DNA of 64,000 nt from contig JAIXRW010000068.1 of the NCBI GenBank assembly GCA_027484985.1, forward strand, positions 1 to 64,000. The letters are read 5' to 3'. The position numbers and the translations under genes are program-made. Below are positions 17,061 through 25,490 of the stretch, one piece after another. The first letter of the stretch is position 1. Each line of letters opens with the position of its first letter. The DNA is from Rhodobacter sp. Lineage in GTDB: Bacteria > Pseudomonadota > Alphaproteobacteria > Rhodobacterales > Rhodobacteraceae. The notes under the pieces are model-generated. The model searched no databases and was not told the origin of the DNA. It saw nothing but the letters and a program-made list of their open reading frames with translations.

Positions 17061-18368
17061 ATGCGACCCGATCTGTTTGACCCGCTTTGTGCGCGCATTG
17101 CCGCGATTGACCCGGTCAGCCGGTTGGGGCGGGTGGCAGCGCTGGGGGCGGGCACGGTGCAGGCGAGCGGCCTGTGCCGGATTGCCGCGCTGGGTGACCG
17201 CGTGCGCGTGGGCGGGCGGCTGGCCGAGGTGGTCGGGCTAGAAGCCGAGCGGGTGACGTTGTTTCCCGATTCCGCCCCCGAAGGCGTGCGGCTGGGGGAC
17301 GAGGTGGCGCATCTGGGCGCCGGAACCATCGCGCCCGATGCCGCATGGATCGGGCGGGTGATCGACCCTGACGGCCGCCCGCTGGACGGCCGCCCGCTGT
17401 TTCCCGGACTCGTGGCGCGGCCCTATCACGCGCCACCCCCTCCCGCCGCGCGGCGCAAGCGGCTGGGCGCGCGGCTTTCAACTGGTTTGGCAGTGTTCGA
17501 CACGCTTTTGCCACTGGTCAGGGGCCAGCGCATCGGGTTGTTCGCGGGGTCTGGCGTGGGCAAATCATCGTTGCTGGGGCGGCTGGCGCAGGGGGTCGAT
17601 GCCGATGTCGTCGTCGTCGCGCTGGTGGGCGAACGCGGGCGCGAGTTGCGCGGATTTGTCGAGGATGTGCTGGGCCCGCAGGGCATGGCACGCGCTGTCG
17701 TCGTTGCCGCGACATCGGACGAATCGCCGCTGGTGCGGCGCCGCTGCGTGGCAGCGGCTATGGCGGTGGCCGAACATTTCCGCGATGCGGGGGCGCATGT
17801 TCTGTTTCTGGCTGACAGCATCACGCGCCATGCCGAGGCGCATCGCGAAGTGGCCTTGGCCGCGGGTGAAACAGCGGCGCTGCGGGGCTATCCGCCATCC
17901 CTGTCACACGCGATCATGGGGCTGGCTGAACGGGCGGGACCGGGGCCCGAAGGGGCGGGCGATATCACCGCGATCCTGTCGGTTCTGGTGGCGGGGTCGG
18001 ATATGGAAGAGCCGGTGGCCGATATTCTGCGCGGCACGATTGACGGGCATGTGGTGCTGGACCGCCGCATTGCCGAACGGGGGCGCTATCCTGCGGTTGA
18101 TCTTTTGCGGTCGGTGTCGCGGTCTTTGCCCGATTGCGCCACGGCCGAGGAGAATGCGCTGATTGCAGATGCGCGGCGCGTGCTGGGGGCGTGGGACCGC
18201 GCCGAACTGATGGTGCAATCGGGGCTTTATGCGGCGGGGTCCGACCCGTTGACCGACCGCGCGATCCGGCTTTATCCGCTGCTTGACGGGTTCCTGGCCG
18301 AATCCGCGCCCGGCGGTGGGGTGGATGGCAGTTTTGGCCGGTTGTGGACGATCCTGTCGCAGGGATGA
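17061..18368 (+). CDS. fliI: Flagellum-specific ATPase FliI
   Basis: FliI is the export ATPase, related to the F1 beta subunit. The Walker A motif is GSGVGKSS (about 163-170), with the family motif GERGRELRGFVEDVLG near 190. VLFLADSITRHAEAHREVAL near 245 carries the Walker B region. An in-frame GTG at 17058 is possible, but AGGAG at 17050-17054 is better spaced for the ATG at 17061, giving 435 residues. The gene stands alone on the plus strand between two minus-strand operons. Confidence 0.96.
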   Translation: MRPDLFDPLCARIAAIDPVSRLGRVAALGAGTVQASGLCRIAALGDRVRVGGRLAEVVGLEAERVTLFPDSAPEGVRLGDEVAHLGAGTIAPDAAWIGRVIDPDGRPLDGRPLFPGLVARPYHAPPPPAARRKRLGARLSTGLAVFDTLLPLVRGQRIGLFAGSGVGKSSLLGRLAQGVDADVVVVALVGERGRELRGFVEDVLGPQGMARAVVVAATSDESPLVRRRCVAAAMAVAEHFRDAGAHVLFLADSITRHAEAHREVALAAGETAALRGYPPSLSHAIMGLAERAGPGPEGAGDITAILSVLVAGSDMEEPVADILRGTIDGHVVLDRRIAERGRYPAVDLLRSVSRSLPDCATAEENALIADARRVLGAWDRAELMVQSGLYAAGSDPLTDRAIRLYPLLDGFLAESAPGGGVDGSFGRLWTILSQG

Positions 18369-18373
18369 CGGCG

Positions 18374-19177
18374 TCAGATGCGGCGGGACAGGCGGCGCGC
18401 CTGTGACAAAAGATCGATCGCGGCGGGCTGGGCGGATTGCTGGGCCAGTTCCGACCGGACGAGGAAGCGGCGCAGAAGATCGTCGATCCTGGCAGGATCA
18501 GTGAATTGCGACACGCCCGAAGTGCCGAAAACCGAGGCGGCCTTGCTGTCCATGGTTGCGACCTGACGGTCGATATCGAGTTTGGGGAAACTGTCGGGCA
18601 AGCCGAGGCCGGTTTGCATGACCTTTCGCAGGGGCGGGTTGCCGAGGATGCGGAACCATTTGGCGGTTTCGCTGCCGCTGCCTGCCGCCAGCTTGGCCAG
18701 TTCGCGCCGGGTGTTCAGGGCAAGACGGAAGTCGCCGTTCTGCTGGCCGATGGCGGTTTCGAACCGGCGTTCCTGCCACTGGGCAAGGATGCGGTCAGGG
18801 AAATCGGAGAGTTTGGTGTTGGGAACGGGGAAATCGCCAAAACCGAAGGCTTCGGTCAGCGCCTTGTAGCGGGGGTCGGACAGGCGCATGGCGAAGGCGC
18901 CGGTCTTGAGCGTGCCGTCAGACAATACCTTGCGGATGAAGGCGCGGCTTTCAAGATCGGCCTCGAGCCCGAAAGCCTCGAGCGTGATGCGCAGCAGGCG
19001 GCGGTCTGCGACCAGATCGTCGGCGGTGTCGATCTTGCCGATCCGGTCGCGGAAATAGGCCGCGTCGCGCTGGATTTCCGGCGATTTCGCCAGTGCCCCC
19101 TGCTGGGCCGCCGCGGTGCGCTTGAGAAAGCTCCACCCCAGCGCGCCGGTTGCGGGAAGCACTGGCGAAAAGGTCAT
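18374..19177 (-). CDS. DUF1217 family flagellar-cluster protein
   Basis: The 267-residue protein has the DUF1217 pattern: EIQRDAAYFRDRIGKIDTADD near 34 (quoted in part), LLRITLEAFGLE near 60, FIRKVLSDGT near 80 and DPRYKALTEAFGFGD near 101. Members are found in alphaproteobacterial flagellar loci, often near flaF/flbT, and a role in assembly is suspected. Its start overlaps flbT by 4 bases. Its stop lies 6 bases from the convergent fliI stop. The molecular function is not known to me. Confidence 0.8.
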   Translation of the reverse strand: MTFSPVLPATGALGWSFLKRTAAAQQGALAKSPEIQRDAAYFRDRIGKIDTADDLVADRRLLRITLEAFGLEADLESRAFIRKVLSDGTLKTGAFAMRLSDPRYKALTEAFGFGDFPVPNTKLSDFPDRILAQWQERRFETAIGQQNGDFRLALNTRRELAKLAAGSGSETAKWFRILGNPPLRKVMQTGLGLPDSFPKLDIDRQVATMDSKAASVFGTSGVSQFTDPARIDDLLRRFLVRSELAQQSAQPAAIDLLSQARRLSRRI

Positions 19178-19578
19178 GCCACAGACGCGGCAAGAAGCCG
19201 TTCTTCGCGCGGCAGAAGCGCGCGCAGCGCCTTGAGCGCGGGGTAGTATTCGTCGGCCAACACGGATTGCGAGGCCAGCGTCAACTGGGCCCTGCTGTCA
19301 GGATCTGTCAGGACCTGGCTGAGTTGTTCGATGCTGCGCAGCGCCTGAAGGCGGATATCGGCCGCCTGTGCATCGCCGGTCAGCACCAGTTGGGCCAGAT
19401 AGCAAACGCGCCGGACCGGCGTGTTGGCGGTTTCGGGGTGGATGGCATCGCGCAGGCGCAGGATGTTGGCGTTGGGCGTCATCACCGCGATACGCGACCG
19501 CTTGTCGCCATTCTCGATGACGGCGCCGTTGATCAGCACCCGTTCGTGCGGCCCGAGTTTCAGGACAAGCCCCGTCAT
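19174..19578 (-). CDS. flbT: Flagellin translation regulator FlbT
   Basis: FlbT in Caulobacter binds the 5' end of flagellin mRNA and lowers its translation. The 134-residue product begins TGLVLKLGPHERVLINGAVIEN, the FlbT start (quoted in part: LKLGPHERVLINGAVIEN). It also has RIAVMTPNANILRLRDAI and PVRRVCYLAQLVLTGD. It is directly behind flaF with a 4-base overlap and downstream of the flagellin gene it probably controls. Confidence 0.95.
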   Translation of the reverse strand: MTGLVLKLGPHERVLINGAVIENGDKRSRIAVMTPNANILRLRDAIHPETANTPVRRVCYLAQLVLTGDAQAADIRLQALRSIEQLSQVLTDPDSRAQLTLASQSVLADEYYPALKALRALLPREERLLAASVA

Positions 19579-19952
19579 GGTGCCCCCCCTTCGCCCCGCA
19601 GGCCGCGCATGACGGCGGTGTTGATGTCCACCAGCACCAGCACCGATCCACGACCGTCAAGGATGCGACGGGTCTGTTCGGCAGTAAACTCGTACAGGTA
19701 GAAAAGCTGCGCCCGCAGCGCGGTGGGCAGGCTGTTGCCGGAATCGGCCACATCGGCGCCCAGCACCGTCCACAGCCGGAGGTTGGCATCAAGCGCGCGG
19801 GCGAGGATGGCAAATTCGGTATCGCGGCGTTGCCATGCGGCCGAAAGATCGGCGGTGCAGGCGGCAAGAAGATCGTATTCCACGGCACGCGGGTTGCGTG
19901 CGGTGACGTCGGGCCGGGCATAGGCCCGCCGCGCCAGAAGCTGTGCTGTCAT
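19575..19952 (-). CDS. flaF: Flagellin regulator FlaF
   Basis: FlaF promotes flagellin translation or secretion and counteracts FlbT in Caulobacter. The 125-residue helical protein has YARPDVTARNPRAVEYDLLA near 11-30 and the conserved LRLWTVLGADVADSGNSLPT near 58-77. The ending of the core is AQLFYLYEFTAEQTRRILDG near 83. It lies 64 bases behind the flagellin stop. Confidence 0.95.
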   Translation of the reverse strand: MTAQLLARRAYARPDVTARNPRAVEYDLLAACTADLSAAWQRRDTEFAILARALDANLRLWTVLGADVADSGNSLPTALRAQLFYLYEFTAEQTRRILDGRGSVLVLVDINTAVMRGLRGEGGAP

Positions 19953-19988
19953 TCGGGGCTCCGCTGGAATGGGGGTTCAGGGGTGAGG

Positions 19989-20009
19989 GGGGCCGGACGC
20001 GCCGGCCCC
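19989..20009 (-). terminator. GC-rich hairpin behind the flagellin gene
   Basis: An 8-bp perfect stem (GGGGCCGG with CCGGCCCC, 5-base loop) lies 7-28 bases past the flagellin stop and before flaF. No T-run follows on the minus strand. It may therefore stabilise the flagellin mRNA or reduce read-through into flaF-flbT rather than terminate strictly. Confidence 0.5.
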
Positions 20010-20016
20010 TGCCGTT

Positions 20017-21234
20017 TCAGCGGAACAGCGAGAGCAGGTTCTGCGGCTGCTGGTTTGCGATCGAAAGCGCCTGCGTGGACAACTGCTGCTGCACCTGAAG
20101 CGCCTGCAAGCGGGCCGAGGCCTCTTCCATGTCGGCATCGACAAGAGTGCCGATCCCGGCCTTGAGCGAATCGGTCAGCTTGCCCACGAAATCGGACTGG
20201 ATGCCGATGCGCTTTTCCACCGAACCGAAGGCCGCGGCGGCATCGATCGCGGTGCCGAGCATGGTTTCGATGCTGCCCAGCGCCGTGGCCGCGCCATTCG
20301 CGGTGGACACGTCAACCGAGCTGAGCGCGCCCAGCCCGCCCGAGCCTGCGTTGCGATATTGGCCACTGACGGTCAGGTCGGTGGTGCCATCATTGGTAAA
20401 GGTCAGCTGGCCTGCATTGGCGCTGTCGAAATCGACGGTCAGCCCGCCGATCTTGAGCGCGTCGATGGCGTTTTTCATCCCGACGGCGATCAGGTCGGGC
20501 ACGGTGTTGTTGCCGCTGTCGATATCGGCATCCGACACTGTGTAAGAGGCGGTCTTGTCCCCGATCCGCATGGTGATCTTGTCACCCGCGGCCCAGTTGT
20601 TGGTGCCATCGGCAATGGTGATGTCATCCGACCCGCCTGCGCTGTCGAGTGACAGGACAAACGTATCGCCGGCCGCCGAGATGGTGCCGCCGGTGCTGGC
20701 GTTGAACACATCGTTGGCCGCATATTGCCCAGTCGAAAGGTTTTGCGCCGTGACGGTGATCGACGAGGCGGTCACGCCGGTCGAGGACCGGTCGAGCGAG
20801 GAGAGGACATCCACGCTGGTCTGGCTGCCGTTCACAAGGTTCAGCCCGTTGAACTGGGCGGCGCCCACGACCGATTCGATCTGCTTGCGCAGGGCGACGA
20901 TATCGGTCTGGATTTTCGAGCGGTCCACGTTGTCTTCCTGCGCGGCCACGATCTTCCCCTTCATGTCGGTCAAGAGCTTGGTCACCGTTTCCGAGGCCTG
21001 ACGCGCCACCGCCACGGTGGAGGAACCGAGCGACAGGCTGGAGGAGATGCCCTTGAACCCTTCCACATCGGATTCCATCACCTTGGACACGGCCCAGACG
21101 GCGGCATTGTCCTTGGCGCTGGCGACGGTCTTGCCCGTCGAGATTTCGGACTGGGTGCGGGCCAGCCCGGCATTGATGGTTTTCATCGTTTGCAGCGCGA
21201 CCATGGCGCTGGAATTGGTCAGGATCGAAGACAT
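20017..21234 (-). CDS. Flagellin
   Basis: This is the filament subunit, 405 residues. The start at 21234 gives MSSILTNSSAMVALQTMKTI, the canonical flagellin N-terminus, with AAGGA nine bases upstream. Using the upstream ATG at 21315 would add 27 proline-rich residues unlike any flagellin. The N-terminal D0/D1 domain (about 1-150) and the C-terminal D1/D0 domain (about 320-405) frame a variable centre rich in Ser/Thr/Gly/Asp. It ends ALSIANQQPQNLLSLFR. It is the only flagellin in the window, followed by flaF and flbT. Confidence 0.97.
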   Translation of the reverse strand: MSSILTNSSAMVALQTMKTINAGLARTQSEISTGKTVASAKDNAAVWAVSKVMESDVEGFKGISSSLSLGSSTVAVARQASETVTKLLTDMKGKIVAAQEDNVDRSKIQTDIVALRKQIESVVGAAQFNGLNLVNGSQTSVDVLSSLDRSSTGVTASSITVTAQNLSTGQYAANDVFNASTGGTISAAGDTFVLSLDSAGGSDDITIADGTNNWAAGDKITMRIGDKTASYTVSDADIDSGNNTVPDLIAVGMKNAIDALKIGGLTVDFDSANAGQLTFTNDGTTDLTVSGQYRNAGSGGLGALSSVDVSTANGAATALGSIETMLGTAIDAAAAFGSVEKRIGIQSDFVGKLTDSLKAGIGTLVDADMEEASARLQALQVQQQLSTQALSIANQQPQNLLSLFR

Positions 21235-21396
21235 GTTTGCGTCCTTCATGGCGGCGCGGTTCGGCGCCAGCGGTGGTGAGGGCGGCTTCTGGCCGGTGCG
21301 GGGGAACCGCGCCATCCCGTCTGGGATGCAGGGACAGTGAACCCGCGTCGTCCTAAGCCTTTGCTAATGCCAAGCGGGAAGTTCTGAAAATTGCAG

Positions 21397-21702
21397 CTAA
21401 ACCCGTTTGGTGCGATCGGACCGCGGGGGCAGGGTCGTCTTGATGCCCTGACGGTCATAGGTTGAAACGCGGTCGCCGGTTTGCAGCGCCTCGATCCGGC
21501 GGCGGGCGGCGCGCAGGCCGCTGGCGGCGGCGCCCAGCAGGGCGGCATTCAGCGTGCCCGCACGCGCGGCGCGGCGCAGGGCGGCGGGTTCGGCGGGCAG
21601 GGAAACCGTCTCTAACCTTGCGGAAATCGGGCCGAGGGCCGCGAAATCGGCATGACGAAGCGCGGCGGAGAGATCGTCGAGCACCTGTTCAAGCGGCGTC
21701 AT
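21397..21702 (-). CDS. FlgN-like flagellar chaperone (tentative)
   Basis: The 101-residue helical protein is between a flgJ-like gene (14-base overlap) and flagellin. Helix 1 (TPLEQVLDDLSAALRHADFA), a second Ala-rich helix (about 40-75) and a C-terminal VSTYDRQG segment resemble FlgN-type chaperones for hook-filament junction proteins FlgK/FlgL. The similarity is weak and the name is tentative. FlgK and FlgL are not in the window. Confidence 0.6.
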   Translation of the reverse strand: MTPLEQVLDDLSAALRHADFAALGPISARLETVSLPAEPAALRRAARAGTLNAALLGAAASGLRAARRRIEALQTGDRVSTYDRQGIKTTLPPRSDRTKRV

Positions 21703-21952
21703 TTTGCCCCCCCAAGGCGCGGAAGATCGATTCGGTCAGGCCAATTCCCCCCGCCGCGACCATGGACCGTGCCTGCGCGTCGCGCAGGAACGAGGCGAAC
21801 TGTTCTTCACCGATGCCGCCGCCGAAGCTGCCTTCGGCTGCCGCGCCGAAACCGGCTGCGCCCAGCATTTGTGACAGGAAGGCAGCCTCCATCTCGGCCG
21901 CCTTGAGACGCAGGGGCGAGGGAGCGGCAAGGGGGGTAAGGGGTGCAAGCAT
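21689..21952 (-). CDS. FlgJ-like rod-binding protein (scaffold domain only)
   Basis: The 87-residue product matches the N-terminal rod-binding domain of FlgJ: LKAAEMEAAFLSQMLGAAGF near 16-35, EEQFASFLRDAQARSMVAAG near 49-68, and GIGLTESIFRAL. It lacks the muramidase domain of enterobacterial FlgJ, which fits the separate transglycosylase gene at 7809-8462. It is divergent from fliK across about 100 bases. Confidence 0.85.
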   Translation of the reverse strand: MLAPLTPLAAPSPLRLKAAEMEAAFLSQMLGAAGFGAAAEGSFGGGIGEEQFASFLRDAQARSMVAAGGIGLTESIFRALGGQNDAA

Positions 21953-22055
21953 GGGTCAACTCCGTTCTGGAACGGGGCAAGGATGGCGCGGGGCGGTAAA
22001 GAATTTCGAAACGGGTTCGCGCGATGTTGGGCCACCGGACAGAAGGCCGCACCCC

Positions 22056-24002
22056 ATGATCGCAACGATTCTTGCTACCCCGACTGCGTTGACCGCTCTG
22101 CCCGACGGTGCGGCGGATGATGATGGGCAAATTGCCGGAACCGACGGGGATTTTCTGGCCGAGGTCGGCAAGGCCGAGGAGGCGAGGGCGGAATCGGGTC
22201 TTTGGGTCAGCCTCGGGCAGGTGACGGCTGCGCTGGTGGCCGAGGTGGCGATGAGGCCGCCGGATGCTGTGCCCATCGCGCAGGGTGACGCGGTGGCAGG
22301 CGATGTGATCGCGACCGAGGGGCAGAAGGAACCGCCCATGGCCAACGCGCCAGTGATACCGGACGGCCCTGATTTGCCCTGGCTGGCCGTGCCGGATGGT
22401 TTGATTGATGGCGGGCCGGAGCTGGCGCCGGTGCGTGCGTCTGATGCGCCGGATGGATTGCGCGACGGCGGGCGGGGACTGGCGCCAGAGCCTGCGGTTA
22501 GGCGCGGGGTTTGGGCGGTGCCTTTGTCTTATGCGCCGGATGGTTTGAGTGATGATGGGCCGGTGGCCGATCCTGTGCCTGTTGTCGGGCGCGGGGCCGG
22601 GGCGGTGCAAATGCCTTTGGCGCCGGAAGCAGTGCATCCCGTTGCCGTGTCTGTCTTTGCTGGTGCGCAAGCGGGTGATTGGTTGGGCGGCCTGGTTGCG
22701 GCGCCGGCAGAGGCTACCCCCCAAGCCGAGGCCGAGGGCAAGGCAAGTCTGTTGGTGGCGCGGGATGTCTGGGCCGAAGGCACAGGTGGGCAGGCCCCCC
22801 CGTTGGAGGCAGAAGGCGCGGCTGCGCGGGCGGTGGAACCTGCCAAGGGGGCTTCGGCGGCGGTACAGATGCATCGGGGCGACCAGCCGCTTCCCGAACC
22901 ACAGGTGATCGCCGTTCCGGAAAGGGTTGGCGCGGCGATGGGTGGCGTGTTTCCCGTAGCGCAGGCAGAGCGTGATGGTATGCGCCGGGAAGGGGACGAA
23001 AAGTCCGAAACGACCGTGCTCGCGTGGGTGGCGGGTGGGCTGGCCGTGCCGATGGTTGAGGCTGTGCCGGCACGGGGCGCGTTCAATGGTTTGCCGACAG
23101 AGGGGCTGATCAGGCCAGAGGGGCCTGCCATGCCTGCACATGGGCTGGTTGACGCTGCGCCACTGCGGGTGGACCGGGCCGATGGGCCGGATGGGCCTAC
23201 CATGGCCGCTGCGCCGCCGGTTCCTGCTGCAACTGGCGCGGGACAGGCGAAGGCGATCGCGCGGCCCGAGGGCGCATCGCCGGTGGTTTGGGTCGGTGCG
23301 GGGGCATTGGTTCCCGTGTCAATCGCAGACGTCGGGGCGGGGGTGTCAGGTCTGTTGCCAAGCGTAGCCACGCCTGATGCGCCTGAAGGTCCGGCCCTTT
23401 TGCCGCGTGTGGCTGCGTCTGGCAAGGGGGCGGGGGCATGGGTGGTGGATGCACAGGTGATGCAGACGGAAATGCCGACGGGCGATGTGGCCAAGGTGCC
23501 GCTGGCCCTTGACATGGTGTCTGGCGACATGGCGCAGCCAGTGCCCGGCGCGGTCGGCTTGGCACCCGTTGCGGCGGGCCATGCCGCGCCGCCTGCCCTT
23601 GGGCTGCCAGCCACCCTGCCGCCCATGGTGGCGCCAGCGATTGTCGCCGCCGCGCAGGGGTTTGCCGATGACCCCGTGACGCTGGTTCTATCGCCCGAGG
23701 AATTGGGTGCGGTCCGGTTCGAGATGCAGGGCAAGGGCGACGGCGTGCATGTCACGCTGACGGTCGAGCGGCCCGAAACACTCGATCTGCTGCGGCGTCA
23801 TGCCGAGCAGTTGGAGCGCGAATTCCGGCAGGCGGGCTTTGCCGCCGCGTCATTCACCTTTGCCGGGGGCGGGGCGGGCGCGGGCGGCCAAGAGCGGGCG
23901 GCGCGGCCGATGGGCTGGCTGGCGACGGGGGCAAACCCTGTCGAGCCTGCGCGCAAGCCTGCGCGAAAGGGCCGCGATGCGGGCCTTGATATGCGGATAT
24001 GA
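22056..24002 (+). CDS. fliK: Flagellar hook-length control protein FliK
   Basis: FliK measures hook length and triggers the FlhB switch. The preferred ATG at 22056 has AGAAGG nine bases upstream and gives 648 residues. Most of the protein is low-complexity, Ala/Gly/Pro/Val-rich and poorly conserved, with a threefold PDGL-x-D repeat near residues 110-185. The C-terminal domain carries the family pattern DPVTLVLSPEELGAVRFEMQ, VHVTLTVERPETLDLLRRHA and LEREFRQAGF (about 540-600). Open frame continues upstream of 22056, but that sequence overlaps two minus-strand genes. Confidence 0.9.
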   Translation: MIATILATPTALTALPDGAADDDGQIAGTDGDFLAEVGKAEEARAESGLWVSLGQVTAALVAEVAMRPPDAVPIAQGDAVAGDVIATEGQKEPPMANAPVIPDGPDLPWLAVPDGLIDGGPELAPVRASDAPDGLRDGGRGLAPEPAVRRGVWAVPLSYAPDGLSDDGPVADPVPVVGRGAGAVQMPLAPEAVHPVAVSVFAGAQAGDWLGGLVAAPAEATPQAEAEGKASLLVARDVWAEGTGGQAPPLEAEGAAARAVEPAKGASAAVQMHRGDQPLPEPQVIAVPERVGAAMGGVFPVAQAERDGMRREGDEKSETTVLAWVAGGLAVPMVEAVPARGAFNGLPTEGLIRPEGPAMPAHGLVDAAPLRVDRADGPDGPTMAAAPPVPAATGAGQAKAIARPEGASPVVWVGAGALVPVSIADVGAGVSGLLPSVATPDAPEGPALLPRVAASGKGAGAWVVDAQVMQTEMPTGDVAKVPLALDMVSGDMAQPVPGAVGLAPVAAGHAAPPALGLPATLPPMVAPAIVAAAQGFADDPVTLVLSPEELGAVRFEMQGKGDGVHVTLTVERPETLDLLRRHAEQLEREFRQAGFAAASFTFAGGGAGAGGQERAARPMGWLATGANPVEPARKPARKGRDAGLDMRI

Positions 24003-24014
24003 CAGGAGAAGACG

Positions 24015-24653
24015 ATGGAGATCAGCCCGACACCGCCTGTGGCGGCAAAGCCTGCAAAACCTGCGATCAGCGCCGATTTTGATACCTTTCTGAAGATGCT
24101 GACCGTGCAGATGACCAATCAAGACCCGATGAACCCGATCGAAAGCGCGGATTATGCCGTGCAGCTGGCCACGTTTTCGGGGGTCGAGCAACAGGTCAAG
24201 ACGAACCAGTTGCTGGGCGATCTGGCGGCACAGGGCAGTCTTTCGGCCATGGCGCAACTGGCCGGTTGGGTGGGGCAAGAGGCGCGGGTGGCCGCACCGG
24301 TGCGGTATGAGGGCAAGCCTGTCACCCTGTCGCCGCAGCCTGCGGCGATGGCTGATCGGGCGGTGCTGGTGGTCAAATCGGCCAAGGGCGATGTTGTCGC
24401 GCGCGAGGATATTCCGCTGGATGGCAAGCCCTATCAATGGCTGGGGGCGGATGCGGCGGGCAATCCGCTGCCGACCGGCACCTATCGGCTAGAGGTGCAA
24501 AGCATGGCAGACGACACGGTGATAAGGACCGATCCGGTGGAAAGCTATGCGCGGATAGTCGAGGCGCGGCGCGGGCCCGAGGGGGCGATTCTGGTGCTGG
24601 ATGGCGGGATCGAGGTGAAGGCGACGGATGTGACGGCGCTTCGGTCGGCGTGA
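24015..24653 (+). CDS. flgD: Flagellar hook scaffold protein FlgD
   Basis: FlgD caps the growing hook. The 212-residue product has the FlgD N-terminal signature FDTFLKMLTVQMTNQDPMNP followed by IESADYAVQLATFSGVEQQ (about 17-57). A FlgD Ig/Tudor-like C-terminal half follows with GNPLPTGTYRLEVQ near 155. The ATG is 12 bases behind fliK with AGGAGA upstream. It completes a two-gene fliK-flgD operon. Confidence 0.96.
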   Translation: MEISPTPPVAAKPAKPAISADFDTFLKMLTVQMTNQDPMNPIESADYAVQLATFSGVEQQVKTNQLLGDLAAQGSLSAMAQLAGWVGQEARVAAPVRYEGKPVTLSPQPAAMADRAVLVVKSAKGDVVAREDIPLDGKPYQWLGADAAGNPLPTGTYRLEVQSMADDTVIRTDPVESYARIVEARRGPEGAILVLDGGIEVKATDVTALRSA

Positions 24654-24692
24654 TGCTTGCGCGGGCGGTGAAAGCGGGTAAGCGATGGGCGG

Positions 24693-25490
24693 ATGGAGAC
24701 GATGCCCGACACGCCCGATGCTGCCCTGCTGCGGCTTGACCCCGCGCTTGCGGGGGCGGCATGGCTGCCCATGACGGGTGGCCGGACGAACAGGCTGTGG
24801 CGCGTGGGCGGGTTCACGGTGAAACGCTACGATCTGGATGCCGCGACACCGCTTTTCCCCAATGATCCCACCGCCGAGGCGCTGGCCCTGCGGCTGTTTG
24901 CGCCCGAGGGGCTGGCGCCATGTTTGCGGGCGGCGGGGAAGGACTGGCTGATTTACGACCATGTCGCAGGCGCGCCGGTGACGGGCGACCCTGCGCCGGT
25001 TGCCCGATTGCTGCACCGGCTGCACCGGATGACGGTTCGGGCGGACAGTTTCAGGCGGGCGCCGAATGGCAGTGCCGCCGTTCTGGCAGATGCGCGGCAG
25101 ATTCATCTCATGCCGGATGCGCCCGATGATCCGGGGCTTGGGCCTGTTGCGGCGGTTCCCATTCATGCCGACGCGGTGGCGGGCAATGTGCTGGCCAAGG
25201 CGGGCGGGCCCTTGCTGATCGACTGGCAATGCCCTGCGCTGGGCGATCCGGTCGAGGATATCTGCACCTTTCTGTCGCCCGCGATGACATGGCTTTACAC
25301 CGGTCAGCCGATCACGGCCGCGCGGGCCGAGGCGTTTTTGCAAGCCTATCCCGATGCCGAAACCGTGGCGCGGGCGCGGGCGATGCGGCGGATCTATGGA
25401 TGGCGAATCGCCGCGCATTGCGCGTGGAAGGCGGCGCGGGGTGACGCTGATTACGCCGCCGCGCTGAAGCTGGAGCTGGCCGCGATCTAG
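24693..25490 (+). CDS. Aminoglycoside-phosphotransferase-fold kinase
   Basis: The 265-residue protein has the APH/choline-kinase fold: the nucleotide-loop region GGRTNRLWRVGGFTVKRYD near 29-47 and a catalytic-loop variant IHADAVAGNVL (about 153-163, in place of HGDxxxxN, with Asp and Asn kept). The metal-binding LIDWQCPALGDP follows (about 172-183). Substrate is unknown: small alcohols, thiamine or an antibiotic-like compound are all possible. A second start at 24702 is equally plausible. It ends 4 bases inside the convergent ubiB gene. Confidence 0.75.
   Translation: METMPDTPDAALLRLDPALAGAAWLPMTGGRTNRLWRVGGFTVKRYDLDAATPLFPNDPTAEALALRLFAPEGLAPCLRAAGKDWLIYDHVAGAPVTGDPAPVARLLHRLHRMTVRADSFRRAPNGSAAVLADARQIHLMPDAPDDPGLGPVAAVPIHADAVAGNVLAKAGGPLLIDWQCPALGDPVEDICTFLSPAMTWLYTGQPITAARAEAFLQAYPDAETVARARAMRRIYGWRIAAHCAWKAARGDADYAAALKLELAAI

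Noticed and set aside
21235-21315. A 27-residue N-terminal extension of flagellin.
   Set aside because: It is Pro-rich and unlike any flagellin. The canonical MSSILTN start has a proper ribosome site.
21316-21396. A possible sigma-54 promoter (TGGCA...) for the flagellin gene.
   Set aside because: The -12 element does not match TTGC at the required spacing.
22370-22590. A short tandem-repeat array resembling CRISPR.
   Set aside because: The repeats are degenerate coding repeats inside fliK, not spaced identical direct repeats.
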